Shown here: piece after piece, positions 47,228 through 58,200 of the stretch
Layout of the letters: each line of letters begins with the position of its first letter
How positions within the stretch are numbered: position 1 is the stretch's first letter
NCBI GenBank assembly: GCA_950295325.1
Contig: OX485807.1
Span: 17,449,001-17,513,000 of the forward strand
Length of the DNA: 64,000 bases
Direction of reading: 5' to 3'
DNA from: Polytrichum commune
Lineage: Eukaryota > Streptophyta > Polytrichopsida > Polytrichales > Polytrichaceae
Position numbers and translations under genes: made by a program
Notes under the pieces: generated by a model
What the model saw: only the letters and a program-made list of their open reading frames with translations
What the model was told of the DNA's origin: nothing
The model's database searches: none

Positions 47228-47612
47228 TGCACTAAATATTGTATTTAGTGTCATATGGTATTTTATGTCACTATGGTAACTTTTCTAATGATACTTCTTA
47301 TGAATAGATTTACAAGTATCATCATGGATAGCTGAAAATTGGATGAAAAGCATGCCAATTACTGAAAATAAAATTATTATATCATGCATCCTAACATTTA
47401 TGTAACGAAACATTGTCATAGATGATTGTAAATTGAATGAAAAATCACTTAATAGGTGGAAGTATTTGCAACAATGTAATTTTATAATGCCTAAATTTGT
47501 ATCAAGAAATGAAAAATAATATGAGGTTTACATTTAGTGTTGGTGACACTACATGGTGGGTTTACAATTAAGTATTGACCAAGACAAAGAGAATGGGTGA
47601 CACTATATACAA
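47228..47612 (+). mobile_element. Nonautonomous element, uninterrupted copy of 19440-20285
   Basis: Starts CACTAAATATTGTATTTAGT near 47229 and ends with GTGACACTATATACAATAG...TAGTG near 47620. The interior matches the 19440-20285 copy in reverse. The terminal word is that of the TA-flanked MITE family at 31307, so this may be a longer relative with partly shared ends. Noncoding. Confidence 0.6.
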
Positions 47613-47797
47613 TAGGTAGTGTAGTTTGAAGGCCACCTTGGATCTCACCTTTTTTATTGTTGTTTTTCTCCTTTTTTTTTTTTTTTTTGAACACAAATTG
47701 AAAAATCAATTGCAAGAAATAAAGTTTTTCTCTTGTGGAAATTTGTCATGGTAGTTGATATGATGTCCTTGTAGAGTTGCCCCATGTTGTTTATGAA

Positions 47798-47829
<32 letters not shown>

Positions 47830-48594
47830 GTGAAGTTTGAATGCAACTTATGGACAACTTTGGCTTTAGGGCCCGCTTGTGGCATAGACATTAGGAGGCG
47901 TAAGCTTTTGGCTTGATTGTTGACAATTGTGCCGGCTTGTACAAATCCTTTATGAGTAAGAAGTTCTATGACATCTAAAGGCCGCTTTACACAAAGACCA
48001 AGCACCCAAGACCACTAAAATCTAAAGGCCCTTGAAAAACCATCCAAAGGCCGTAACGTGGGAAATAGAGAATTCCAATGTTGCAATTCACGAGCCCTCG
48101 AGCTTAGTGTCAAAATGAAGATGGGCCTCGTCGAGGGACCACACGTGGCAATGGTGGTAGTTTGGGACTTCACCATGGCAATGTAATATTTCTAAAAGCC
48201 AATGGCAATTTGATTGTTTGCCACGGCCCCTAGTTTTGCTTTAGACCCAACTTTGTTTGATGGGCTTAACACAATAATTGGTGGAACATGAAACCTTCTC
48301 CATTGGGTGTCACGTAGGATGTCATGCAGATTTATCATCAATTCAAATTTCTTTGGTTCCTTGTGTACTCGAGATCTGATACAAAGTGAATGTGGACCAT
48401 CTCCGGCTTCTTGACCAATCACATAAATTGCATATTACAAGTCAACACCCTTCAAGCTCTAGTGTAAAGTGGCTCTAAGTACATACCATAGTGCAGTGAA
48501 ATGAACTTTCCAAGGCTTACATTCGTGGCAACCATATTAGGGATTCGCTAAAACCTATGTTGGTATGGTATCATCTTAAGTTACACCATTCATG
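47613..48594. other. Gene-free stretch with simple repeats
   Basis: Contains a poly(T) run at about 47672-47688, a (GT)n-(G)n tract at 47799-47830, and at 48070-48480 sequence resembling the TIR family of 11517-11993 (ends CGAGCTTAGTGT and AAGCTCTAGTGTAAAGTGGC). No gene. Confidence 0.5.
47799..47830. repeat. (GT)n followed by a G run of about 18
   Basis: Seven GT units passing directly into an uninterrupted G run; the longest homopolymer in the window. Confidence 0.9.
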
Positions 48595-48704
48595 TATCTA
48601 TAATGAGGATTTCACCATCTTTGTTTCAATTAGGGTATGGGTCTTTGATGGTATCATTGTTTTCAACGTCTTTATGTCTATATACCATGCAAGAGCCTTC
48701 ATAC

Positions 48705-49447
48705 CAGAGCCCAACATTTCCCTTTAAAATTGCACCCATACCCAAACCATGCCCATCAGCAGCGACCTATGCGCACCCATGCCCATCCATAGCATGACAT
48801 ATGCGCACCCATGCCCACCCATGCCCACACATAGCATGACATGTGCCCACCCATGCTATTCAAATTGCGCCCATGTATTCAAAAATTGTGTAATGTGTAT
48901 TACATGCATACACCAAGTCTTGGTTGGATTGGACAAATAAAAGGTCGTTCACTATCGCTGGCTTCAGCTCGGAGCGCTTCTTGGTTAGCGTATTCCCTGC
49001 ATCCAAGAAGTTTGACTCCGATTTGGAGTTGGATGCACAAAACTGAACGCGCCACGCGCCACGCGCCACGCGCGACATGATGGGGAATGTGGGGGCTCCT
49101 TTCAGCTTCCACCACAAGAGAATACTGAATTTAGCAGTGGTATCCCGATTCATTGGCAATGCTAAGCTCACCGTTGCAATGATCTCATTTTTTTCGAGAT
49201 CAGTGACCTTGTATGTCTCATACATATTGAACTCAAGCTCAATACCCTCAAAAGCATTGAATGAGAGCTCATTCAATGACCCCTTCCAATATGCTTTGCT
49301 TTAGCCCATGCTCACCCATGAACAATAATATCGAACCCATGCCCACCCATGAACAATAATATCGCAGCCATGCCCACCCATGAACAATAATATTGCACCC
49401 ATGCCCACCCAAAACCCATGGGCATGGGCACCCAATGTAGGGCTTTG
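48705..49447 (-). mobile_element. 743-bp hAT element with minisatellite subterminal arrays
   Basis: The ends are CAGAGCCCAACATT (left) and, on the reverse complement of the right end, CAAAGCCCTACATT. Both are flanked by the exact 8-bp direct repeat CTTCATAC (48697-48704 and 49448-49455). The flanks continue repeat family C, whose uninterrupted copy at 43600 reads straight across the site. Just inside each end lie tandem arrays built on ACCCATGCCCACCCAT (48745-48870; 49305-49430, there as about three units of 31 bp separated by AACAATAATATCG). The middle holds a transposase C-terminal fragment on the minus strand. Subterminal repeat arrays are where hAT transposases bind, so these minisatellites may be the binding array. 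Confidence 0.85.
48860..49276 (-). pseudogene. hAT transposase C-terminal dimerisation domain fragment
   Basis: A 138-codon open frame with the hAT C-terminal dimerisation layout: LLWWKLKGAPTFPIMSRVAR, then SNSKSESNF, then LTKKRSELKPAIVNDLLFVQ. This corresponds to the conserved W-W...P.LS.mAr...sE..FS.aG...t.kR..L.p..v..L pattern. The sequence before it (upstream of about residue 45) does not match a catalytic region, so only the C-terminus is retained. A three-fold GCGCCAC repeat (49049-49070) lies within the frame and alters the sequence after MSRVAR. Not a functional transposase. Confidence 0.7.
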
Positions 49448-49455
49448 CTTCATAC

Positions 49456-50439
49456 CTAGGTATAATCATCCTAGTATTGACATGGTTCATAAAAATATTG
49501 ACTCAAATAGTAATTTGGGCATACAAAGATTGTCTCACTTGAACATACCCACCAAATGTCAATATTTGACTGATATTATAATTTTGAAACCCAAGGGTAG
49601 GCATTTTAAATATTGTAACTAATCTTGATTATCAATACTATCCATTCACTTATATACAAGACTAAGCATGGTAAGAACCTTATCATTGTAGAATTAAAGT
49701 TGATTCATGACAACTTGTTCTTGCTAAATTAGACAAATTTGGGTTCATGATGTTAAATCCATGGCCATAGTTGTCTTAAAGTATATACACACGCACATGT
49801 CTGGCTTATAATGATGGTTTTCCAACCTTCTCACCTTCAACTTACATGATTGTCACCAATGTGGTGGTTTAGGGGTTGTGTCAAAAGACTTATCGTGTGG
49901 CAAGTTGGTTTGTGTCTCAAGGCTTGGGATTCGTGGCAACTATGTAAGTTGATGGTGGGAATGATGGGAACCGTTTGTAGCTCAATGTTTTATATCCTCC
50001 CTAATTAGTGAAGCGTTTTGATTTACTTCCAACAACCTCCAACAAATGTTGTGAATGTAAGGGTTTAGGGTGTATGTTAGGAACAAGGCCTAAATTTATA
50101 GGAGACTAGTTTTTTCTCAAATCGCCTAGCCTAGCATGGATGTCACGTCTAGAGGTGACTTGACTTAGGTTATATTATTGAGCTCACCCGAGCTTGCTAA
50201 CTCAGTTTTGGTCACACTTGCAACTGCGTACAATACACAAGTTAACCCAAACCTTGATTAGCATTCTTATGCTACCAATGAATGATGGAGGGTGGTGTGT
50301 ATACAACAATATTGTTTCATCTAGAGGAATATGTTGAATGATTACGTTACTTCTAAAAAATATTTTCATGGTTTTCATGTTTCAACATTTCTTGGAAGTT
50401 TGGAATCTTACGTGCTAAGTATATTTGTTAAAAACAAAC
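49456..50439. other. Continuation of repeat family C, then plain spacer
   Basis: 49456-49650 is the right part of the interrupted family C copy. 49650-50439 shows no feature. Confidence 0.5.
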
Positions 50440-50757
50440 TTGTTTTTTTTGACATTCTTGTAAACATTATAGTTTTAGCTGAATTGGATTTAGTTTTGAG
50501 GAGTGGTCTTCCGTGGATAATTTGGCTCCAACATAACGATTTGGTGTTTAATGTGCTGCAATGGCCCATTGAGAAAGCCACGCCAAGTCATTTGGGACGT
50601 CTTGTATGATTATGGTAGGATCGACTGGCAGAGGACTCTTGTGGATTTGGAAAAGGCCATGGACGTTGCCTACCAAGATGTTCTTAATGAATTTGATTCG
50701 ACATGGGGGGTCAAAGGTCTTACTGTGACCCGAAGCAACTTAGAGGACACTTGAAAG
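50440..50757 (+). pseudogene. LINE-type polyprotein C-terminal fragment
   Basis: Two overlapping frames together resemble the region after the reverse transcriptase of plant non-LTR elements (zf-RVT neighbourhood): PWIIWLQHNDLVFN followed, after a frame change near 50570, by RQVIWDVLYDYGRIDWQRTL and a short tail ending TVTRSNLEDT. The assignment rests on the W-LW-.RND..F and DYGRI.W words only. The stop at 50752-50754 may be the natural end or a break. Confidence 0.45.
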
Positions 50758-51539
50758 GTTAGACCCCAGATGAACATTGTTTCTTGATTTCCCCTCGGCT
50801 TCCGCTAGTTCTCCCGAGGTGATTGTGTTTTGGTTCCTTTCTTGCAATCAAAATTTCAATTTGTGCCCCAAAAAAAACTATGGCACAATGCACTTTAAGG
50901 TCTCACACAATGCAAGTACGAAGGCATTTTGATGTTCTCTTTACTAAATCCATCGGTATATGTGTGGTATGCAATACAATGCTTAAAGTGAGTGTAATGC
51001 ATTCACCGTGTAAGAATGCACTCGGGTTTTTGCCCTCAATAAATTGCCTACAAGTGCAAGCATGGCACTTGGATTGGTGCATAAAGACACGATGATTTGT
51101 TCTTAATCGTTCTTTAAAACATGTTTGTTATTTGAGGGAATCCACACATTTGTGGCTAACGTGCATTATGACCCATATAATGCCCACCTCACATGATCTT
51201 TATGTAAGTTAGTGCCATGGGAAGAGTGCTCTATGAGATTTTATAAGGGCACTTGCATGAGGGTGGGAGCCCAAGGGCACGTGCATATTGCATGACCCCA
51301 AAGGCATTCCCTATGGGTTAACCATCACCTATACAACTCATGCTATGTATTGTATGTGTTATTGCGACCTGCAAGGTTCAAGAATGTCTTTATGCGTTAG
51401 ATTCATTTTTCTTCCATTTAAGATTATTGAAGCTCAACGACACCTCTATACAATACCTTGTAAAATTTTCCGTACAACATTCGAAGTGCTTTTACCCAAT
51501 AACTATTGCTTTGCTAGAACATCTATAGTGTAAGAAAGA
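50758..51539. other. Spacer
   Basis: No gene or repeat recognised. Confidence 0.4.
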
Positions 51540-51541
51540 TA

Positions 51542-51765
51542 CACCAAATATTGTATTTAGTGTCACTTACTATTTGGAATTATGCAATGCTATAGCTATT
51601 TAGAATAAACCTTGTTTTTTTTGTTTGCCAACAAAGGTCGCATTGTTTGTTTGGTCATTCTAAAACATAACCATCTTTACTTGGTTAAAAATCACATTAA
51701 GAGCAAAAAGATATAGCACTATGTAAACTCCAAAGAGTAAGTGACACTAAATTTCATATTTAGTG
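51542..51765. mobile_element. TA-flanked MITE, 224 bp
   Basis: Starts CACCAAATATTGTATTTAG and ends CATATTTAGTG; the inverted repeat continues to GTCACTTACT(A/C)TTTGGA-type sequence. TA on both sides (51540-51541, 51766-51767). Same family as 31307-31634. Confidence 0.8.
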
Positions 51766-52123
51766 TACTTGGTAATCTATGCCTCGTGTGTGCCTCCTCC
51801 ACCACATTGTACAACTCATATTTTGAACTAATCGTAGCACACATCAAGTGATTTGTAAGAAACCATGGATTTGAGATATATATATTCACAATGTAAAACT
51901 CCATTTAAAATGATCAAATAGTGGATCTTAATTCCAACCGATCGATGTAATGTTGTAAATTCACCCTTCATAGAATTTTCTTCAATTGTGAACTCCAAGT
52001 TAGGTCTTCGATTCATCATACTTTATACCGTAGCACGATGGTAGGTTCAACACTCCCCGCATGTCAATTCAATGTTTTGTGGCATCACATCAACTTTATT
52101 ACAACTTTCAACCAATAATATTA

Positions 52124-52264
52124 TTCCCTCCGTCCCAAAATGATTGTCCTACCCCCCAGAGTTTTATGTCCCAAAATGTTTGTCCTACGAACATTTTGGG
52201 ACAATAAACTCCTGGGGGGAGGGGGGTTAGGACTGTTAGGACAATCATTTTAGGACGGAGGGAG
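52124..52264. mobile_element. Stowaway MITE, 141 bp
   Basis: The right end, reverse-complemented, reads CTCCCTCCGTCCTAAAATGA and the left end TTCCCTCCGTCCCAAAATGA. TA is present on both sides. The entire element can fold back, with the inner arms CATTTTGGGACA and GTCCCAAAATG meeting at 52176-52202. This is the classical plant Stowaway terminus. Confidence 0.92.
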
Positions 52265-52266
52265 TA

Positions 52267-52672
52267 CGAAGCGCTTTACACTGGAGCTTGAGGACCCGTG
52301 ACCAATGAAATAATATTTTCTTCTTCTCATTAGTAGAAATTGTCGAGACCGTCCCACTTCAATTTATATTCGAGGTTGAGGGCCTAAAGGTTGTGCATAG
52401 ATGGAAAACCTACACGGAGACCTACATGGCATGCAATGGATACGGAATCTTCAAAATATGAGGACCTTTCATTTACTATGTCTTATATATTGTTTGGGAG
52501 GCGCCACATCACGCGCCACATGGATAGGTTGGCAATGAAGTAACCTTCGGAAAATTTATACCCGAATTCCAAATTTGTAGTTAAAATTTCCACGACCCAC
52601 TATTGAGATACCTACAAAGGTTGAGTAATGTCACGATGGTCACCGATCCTTGTCTATAGTAGAAAGTGACCC
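52267..52672. mobile_element. TIR element adjoining the Stowaway MITE
   Basis: The left end GCGCTTTACACTGGAGCTTG...CCCGTGACCA and the reverse complement of the right end (GGGTCACTTTCTACTATAGA...GGTGACCATC) are diverged inverted repeats of the family at 11517-11993. Borders approximate. Confidence 0.5.
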
Positions 52673-52954
52673 TATGACACGTAAACATTCATAACATTAC
52701 ACAACTCCTTGGTTGCAATCCGTGGGACCAGGTATCACATGAACATAATTCTCCTTTAATATTGAGATTCCTTGTTAATGGGGGAGCACTCAAGATGTAC
52801 AATGTGGACTTTTCAACAAACAACTATAATTTATTAGAGTTTTTTAATCGCAACCTCTTACTTTGGAAAAGACCATCATGTGGTTGCTTAGTAATGTTAT
52901 GGTATACTAAACGTGGTTCTCAACTTAGATTAATTAATGTTGAAGAAGATGGCC

Positions 52955-53500
52955 GGCCATGGTAGTGCATCTTTGAGCTATGGCATACCCCATGGCTTTA
53001 GGGGCCCACTTACGCTGAGGGTGGCTAGGTTCAAGGTGGGAGGGGGGGGGGGGAAGCATGGTGAAAGGGGCACAAAATAAACCAAAATAAGGTTACGGGG
53101 TTGTACAAAGACGATGGCTTCATTATGAAAATCAAATTAATTACATTGATTATCCCAATTAGTACATGTTATTATTTAGAGTTACACAATGCAACAACAT
53201 CTTACTCAAGAGTTCAATTCTCACTAACGAAAAGTTCAATAAGTTGTTTAGACATTATAAAACATAAATGGCTTTACTTGGCAGAATATTACATCCTTAT
53301 TGAATAATTATAGCACTGTGTAAGTCTGAATAGTAACACACACTAACTGGGATAATAAGTGTAGTGCTGAAGGTACATGCCATGGGACATCTTTGTGTTG
53401 TGGTGTGCCCCACGGTTTTAGGGGCCCACTTAAGCTGAGGATGACTGGGTTGAAGGCACGGTGAAGCACGGTAAATGACGGTGAAAGGGGGGCAGAAGGG
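52955..53500 (+). repeat. Direct repeats of about 120 bp on both sides of a MITE
   Basis: 52955-53080 and 53380-53500 share TTTAGGGGCCCACTTA.GCTGAGG.TG.CT.GGTT, GCA.GGTGAAAGGGG and the preceding GTGCATCTTTG-like block. The first copy contains a G run at about 53039. The MITE 53144-53361 lies between them. The repeats are too long and too diverged to be a target duplication; the MITE probably landed between two tandem copies. Confidence 0.65.
53144..53361. mobile_element. TA-flanked MITE, 218 bp
   Basis: Ends CATTGATTATCCCAATTAGT and, reverse-complemented, CACTTATTATCCCAGTTAGT, with about 46 bp of inverted repeat reaching AGAGTTACACAATGC / AGACTTACACAGTGC. TA on both sides (53142-53143, 53362-53363). 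The interior resembles the 31307 family. Confidence 0.75.
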
Positions 53501-53549
53501 GATGTCCACGGCAATGGGGTAGCGTGGGCAGTACAAAGGCAAAGACTGT

Positions 53550-55205
53550 CGTATGCTCTCCTTTTTCCTTTCTTCTTCTTGTTGTTCTTCTTCTTCTCCG
53601 CCTCCTCGCACATTGAGAGCCTTCAGAGCGTTCGTTGTCGCTCCCTCTCCAGCTCCTCCTTCTCGCAATGTACACTCGAAGCTCCCTCTCCAACTGCTGA
53701 GGAACTCTCACAAAGCTCCCATACTCCCCCAACTCCCTTTGGAACACCCCAATTTGGCACCACTTTCCACGCTTTCTCGCTCGTCTCGTCTTATCGAAGG
53801 AAGGAAAGTGAAGTTCGTCTCCGTGGCGGTGCACACATCACGTCGAAGATCCCCACATACCTTGCCATCTCACCAACCTCTGCCTATTTCCGCACCCGAT
53901 TACTCCGCCGATTTGGCTTCTCAAGCCCCATTTTGGCGCCAATTTTTTCTTTGTGTGTCTGTGGAGGTTGGGCATGTGTCCAATTTTATAGGTTTTGTGG
54001 AATTCATTGCCGTAAGCACGGGTTCGCAGGTTTTGTGATCGTTTGAGAGATCAGAATTGGGTTGGTTTTTGCAGCAATTTTTCTTTCTTTCTCCTTTGGT
54101 GGTTTGTTGTTGTTGTTGTTGCGTAGATTGAGTGAACGAGTGAGACGCCATGGGTACGCTCTCGGGAGGACAGCTGCAACAGCCCTGAGATTCCAGGGTG
54201 TTTACTTCCTCGGGCCGGTTTGGTTTTGCTTGCCGTACCCTTGGACTTGTGATTCCTCTCCCGGTAATTTGTTGTTCGGATTAAGCTTAATCAACTAAAT
54301 AAAAAAAGTCTTGTTGTTTTGGATAGTGTTTTTTATTTTTTTTGTCGGTCGTTTCTGCATGTCGAGGGGGGAGCCTTGGCTTAAACTTACGTGGGCTTTT
54401 GCTGTGGGTTCTGATCTGACTGGGTTTGGTTTCTAACTCAGTTTGGTTTTAGCATCATTTGTTCCTCTTTGTTTTTGTATTTCTCGTTTATTCTCGGTTT
54501 TATGCTCAATTAAGTACTGTGCAAGCGGTGGTCAAAGAGTGCAGGGTCAAAACGATGCATGAAAGCTTGTAAAAACAATTCCTCCTCGCAATCTTCTCCC
54601 CTCCCAGCTTCTTGGATCATTACAGTTTCGAGTTGGATCAATCACCTTCACCCATAGATTGGAGCTCACTAATATATCCTGACTGCTGTCAAAACAGTTT
54701 CTTGAAACTTTGGGATTCTCCTTCCTGTTGATTGATCGTGAGGATTTGTATGTTATTGTATGTTAGTGATTGAGTGCATCTGCATTCGGTCGGTCCACCC
54801 ATCCTTCCATCCTTCCGAGCCTTAGAAGCATCTGGTAACTGTTTCTGTTGGATTTCATAGCCACCCTGGCCGTCAAAGAGGCAACAAGAATTCGAGTAGC
54901 CATTCACACACATTTGAGTAATCTGGGGCTGTTTGCGACTCCTCCTCACTGTCCCAAGAGGACTTGGTATGGCACATCTCCACACACGCAACGCTCGTGG
55001 AAGTTCATATGCATAGGCGACTCTTGGGACATCTCCGACCTCATACCCCACTGAAGAAGTAACAAGAAAGCAATCAAGCAAGCTCCTCAATCTCCATCCT
55101 TTCTTCATTCCCAGCTTGTAAACACTTCTTAACTTTGCCAAATTTGGCTTCTATTGCAAACAATACTCGAACATCAAGAAGTTGTGGCACCGTGATTGAT
55201 TTTCA
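53550..55205 (+). promoter_or_regulatory. Probable promoter and long, possibly spliced 5' leader of the F-box/kelch gene
   Basis: 53550-54150 is rich in TTCTTC, TTGTTG and CTCC words, as in plant transcription-start regions and leaders. A strong-context short ORF (GCCATGG) of 12 codons lies at 54150-54188. Possible leader introns could begin at GCAG|GTTTTG (54021) or CCCG|GTAATT (54261), with acceptors near 54609, 54859 or 55111; the choice cannot be made by eye. T-rich intron-like sequence fills 54300-54500. Confidence 0.4.
54150..54188 (+). CDS. Candidate upstream ORF, 12 aa
   Basis: ATG in the strong context GCCATGG, reading MGTLSGGQLQQP and then TGA. It is relevant only if this segment is in the mature leader of the F-box/kelch mRNA, which is inferred, not shown. 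Confidence 0.3.
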   Translation: MGTLSGGQLQQP

Positions 55206-58200
55206 ATGAGCAGGACCTTGTTGTTGCCCAGTGGTGCCAAAATGGAAGTTTCTTTGGTAAAGTTTCGTTCACAGTGCGTGGAAGAGAAAAAGGATCGCAG
55301 TAATAAGAGTCATAGTGTCGGGGTTTTGATGGACCCTGCCATTTGGGGGCGGTTGCCTGGAGAGATCCTTGATCGAATTCTCTTGTGCCTCCCAATTCCG
55401 AACTTGTTCTGCCTTCGCTGTGTGTCCAAGTCATGGGACTCCACCATCAGATCCAAAAGTTTCAATAAGATGTACCTCGAAATGATGTCACGGGGACCTT
55501 CATGGCTCTTCATGTGCTCCTCCTTCAACTGCAGGTATATTTACAGTTCTTTTCACATCAACATTGCTTGTCGTCAATTTATGTGTGTATGTGTGTCAAC
55601 TTTGAATGGATTTTCTAGTCGTGTCAGGCTCATCTTTCAATCCGGTTTCTACCACGTGGAATAAATTATTATGTTCTAAAAGTTGTTTTGGAAGTTGTTT
55701 GTTGGAACTGATTAAAGACAGTGAGGGTGCCATGGAAGGTGGCTTCTACCATGCAGATAGGTTGCTGTGGATTGATGGCTCCTGGTCAAATGGCTTGCCA
55801 CCATCTGGCTATGGCTGCACATGTGATTTGTTTCCTGTTTCACCCTCGTTTTTGATTCCTTACTTTTGATCGTGTTGTATTGAGTATGTAACTTTAAAAA
55901 GCCATGGATTAACTATCTCTCTTGATTCTAAGTTCATGGTTTACTGGTCACCTTTATCTGTAACTGTTGATGTTTGAACAGCTTCGCAGGGAGGGTGTAA
56001 GTGTTAAAGCTTTGGATTAACTATCTCTCTTGATTTTCAATTTACGGTTTCTTGGTTACCTTTATCTGTCAGTGTTGATGTTTGAACAAGGATACTTACA
56101 AGGACATATCATTTGTTTGTTGGAGTATTCTGACACAGATAGGACTTCAGGGTGGAAGCATTACCTGGTCCAGTGCACATCGTTTTTGCTGCATATTTGA
56201 TTTGTGTTCTGTTTCATTCTAGTTTTTGATGGCTTCCTTTTGATTGCTTTGTATGGAGCATATGACTCTAAAAACCTTCAGGTTAACCATCTCTCTTGAT
56301 TCTTATTTCTGCAGGGAGAACACTTGTGCATACGACCCAGTGCAGAACCAGTGGCACAATTTTCCACTCTCGTTTCTGCCTCCTTACATGCGGTTTCCAC
56401 TGGCTGCAGTTGGTGGTCTTCTGTTTGTGAGGGGCGGTTTGATCAACGCAGGAGTGCTGGCAGTTTGCAACCCCATGACGAGGACATGGCGGGAGCTCCC
56501 TTCAATGATTCACAAGAGACTGAATTCTCTTGTAGGCATCTATGAGGAGAAAAGCACCAAGAGCTATAAGATTGTGGTTGCAGGTGGCACGTCTGAATGC
56601 GGAGGTGACTATGAATGCACCACTGAAGTCTACGACTCCCTTACAGACTCCTGGCAGGTTGATAAAGCGTGACTTTACACTGCTCTCTTTGCTTGAGCGA
56701 ATGCGTGTATTTAGTAATTGCTTGCTTTTTTATATTAGAGTTATCCTTCAACCCAATGGAAATTTTTGCTGGGCCACCCGTGGTGCATGCTCGGAGGTAG
56801 TGTTTAACTGATTGAAGAGCAACCTATTTCAGTTCGTGGAGGGCCAAACTCATTTTAGTACCTCTTGGCATGCCAAAATGAGTTTGATCATCAATGAACT
56901 GATATAGAATGTTCTTCATTCAAATTTCGTTGACACAACCTCCAAGCATGCACTGAGAACTTCCTGAACATGGAAGGTGTTGTATCAAAACAACCAACTC
57001 CTCACCAAAAGTCATGTTGAGTCAGAGGATAACTCTATTCTTGAGCACAGTGTGAATTGATCAAACTTTGTTCTTCATGTTGTGAAGGTTACTGGCAAAG
57101 TGCGCCGGGAGTTCACAGTACGTATAACATGGTGGACTTCAAAGACAGTTTTCTGCAATGGTGTACTCTACTGCCTCACATCTGGAAGGCCATACAGCAT
57201 AATCGCGTACGACTTGAAGACTGCTATATGGACCGAGGTTCAAGTCCCCCCTCCTGAATATCTCTTCTGTTCATTTTTGATACATCGAAAGGACCGGCTA
57301 TTGCTGGTGGGTGGTGTTGGTTCAGAGAGGATATGTGAACATGTTCACATCTGGGAGCTAAATCAGGGTGATGAGAAGCTACAGTGGGTAGAAGTTGAGA
57401 ACATGCCTCAGCAGTATTTTCAGTTCTTCTTCAAGGAGAAGACAGCGTCGGACTTGAAGTGCGCTGGACATGGCGACCTCGTCTATTTCTTCAAGGACTC
57501 CCACACTCAGGTACTCATGATACACCTCTTTGTTGTCACAATGTCCGGTTCTATACTACATAGTACATTTTTCTATTCCCTGTACGTTGTGGGCCACAGT
57601 TGTAAGAATCGAGAGACTTGAGGGGTTTGACCTCCAGGCCAATGTGCTTACTTCTGAAGATTATTCTCGAGCACATGTTTGGAACTGTCATCTGGTGGGC
57701 TCAGGTAATAGAATTCTGGCCTTGACATGTGCCTAAGCTTAGGGAGCTTGGTTTCAAGGTCAGTCCCTCAGTTTTTTGGGTAAAAAAATGTTTGTTTTCA
57801 ACTCTGATCCAAGGCTTAAACTGATCAGAGTTGAAAACGAGGTTTATAACCTGAAAAAAGTGGGACCAAGCTCCCAAAGGTTAGGCACATGTCGAGGCCA
57901 ATATTCTTTTACCTTGGCTTACCAAACTTCCACTTTGAAAACAGTTGTTTCAAATGTGTGTGGACCCCACATGATCAAGGAGTGATACTTAATCTATGAA
58001 TGCAGGAACAGAGTATAGGCCCAGGGGTTGGTATAGCTATACATGCTGATTCTGTTACTTCATGTCTAACTGTTTGTAGGGGGGTTGTGATTCAGGTGCT
58101 GGTATGTGATTTCTCAAAGAAGTGCTCAGAGTGGCGGTGGCTTCCCAAGTGCCCACTCAGTCTAAACTTCCTGAAATTTTCTGTCCGGGGCCTATTTCTG

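Noticed and set aside
48745-49430. CRISPR-like spaced repeats
   Set aside because: The arrays are minisatellites with conserved, not unique, spacers, in a eukaryotic hAT element.
53553-54046. Two overlapping plus-strand ORFs of 155-161 codons and minus-strand ORFs over the same bases
   Set aside because: Low-complexity Ser/Pro/Arg composition on a CT-rich leader-like sequence, no ATG start for the long frames, and no family motif.
55606-55869. 87-codon ORF inside F-box/kelch intron 1 as an extra exon
   Set aside because: Joining exon 1 directly to 56315 keeps phase and a continuous F-box-to-kelch sequence. The ORF has no kelch motif and lacks matching splice sites in phase.
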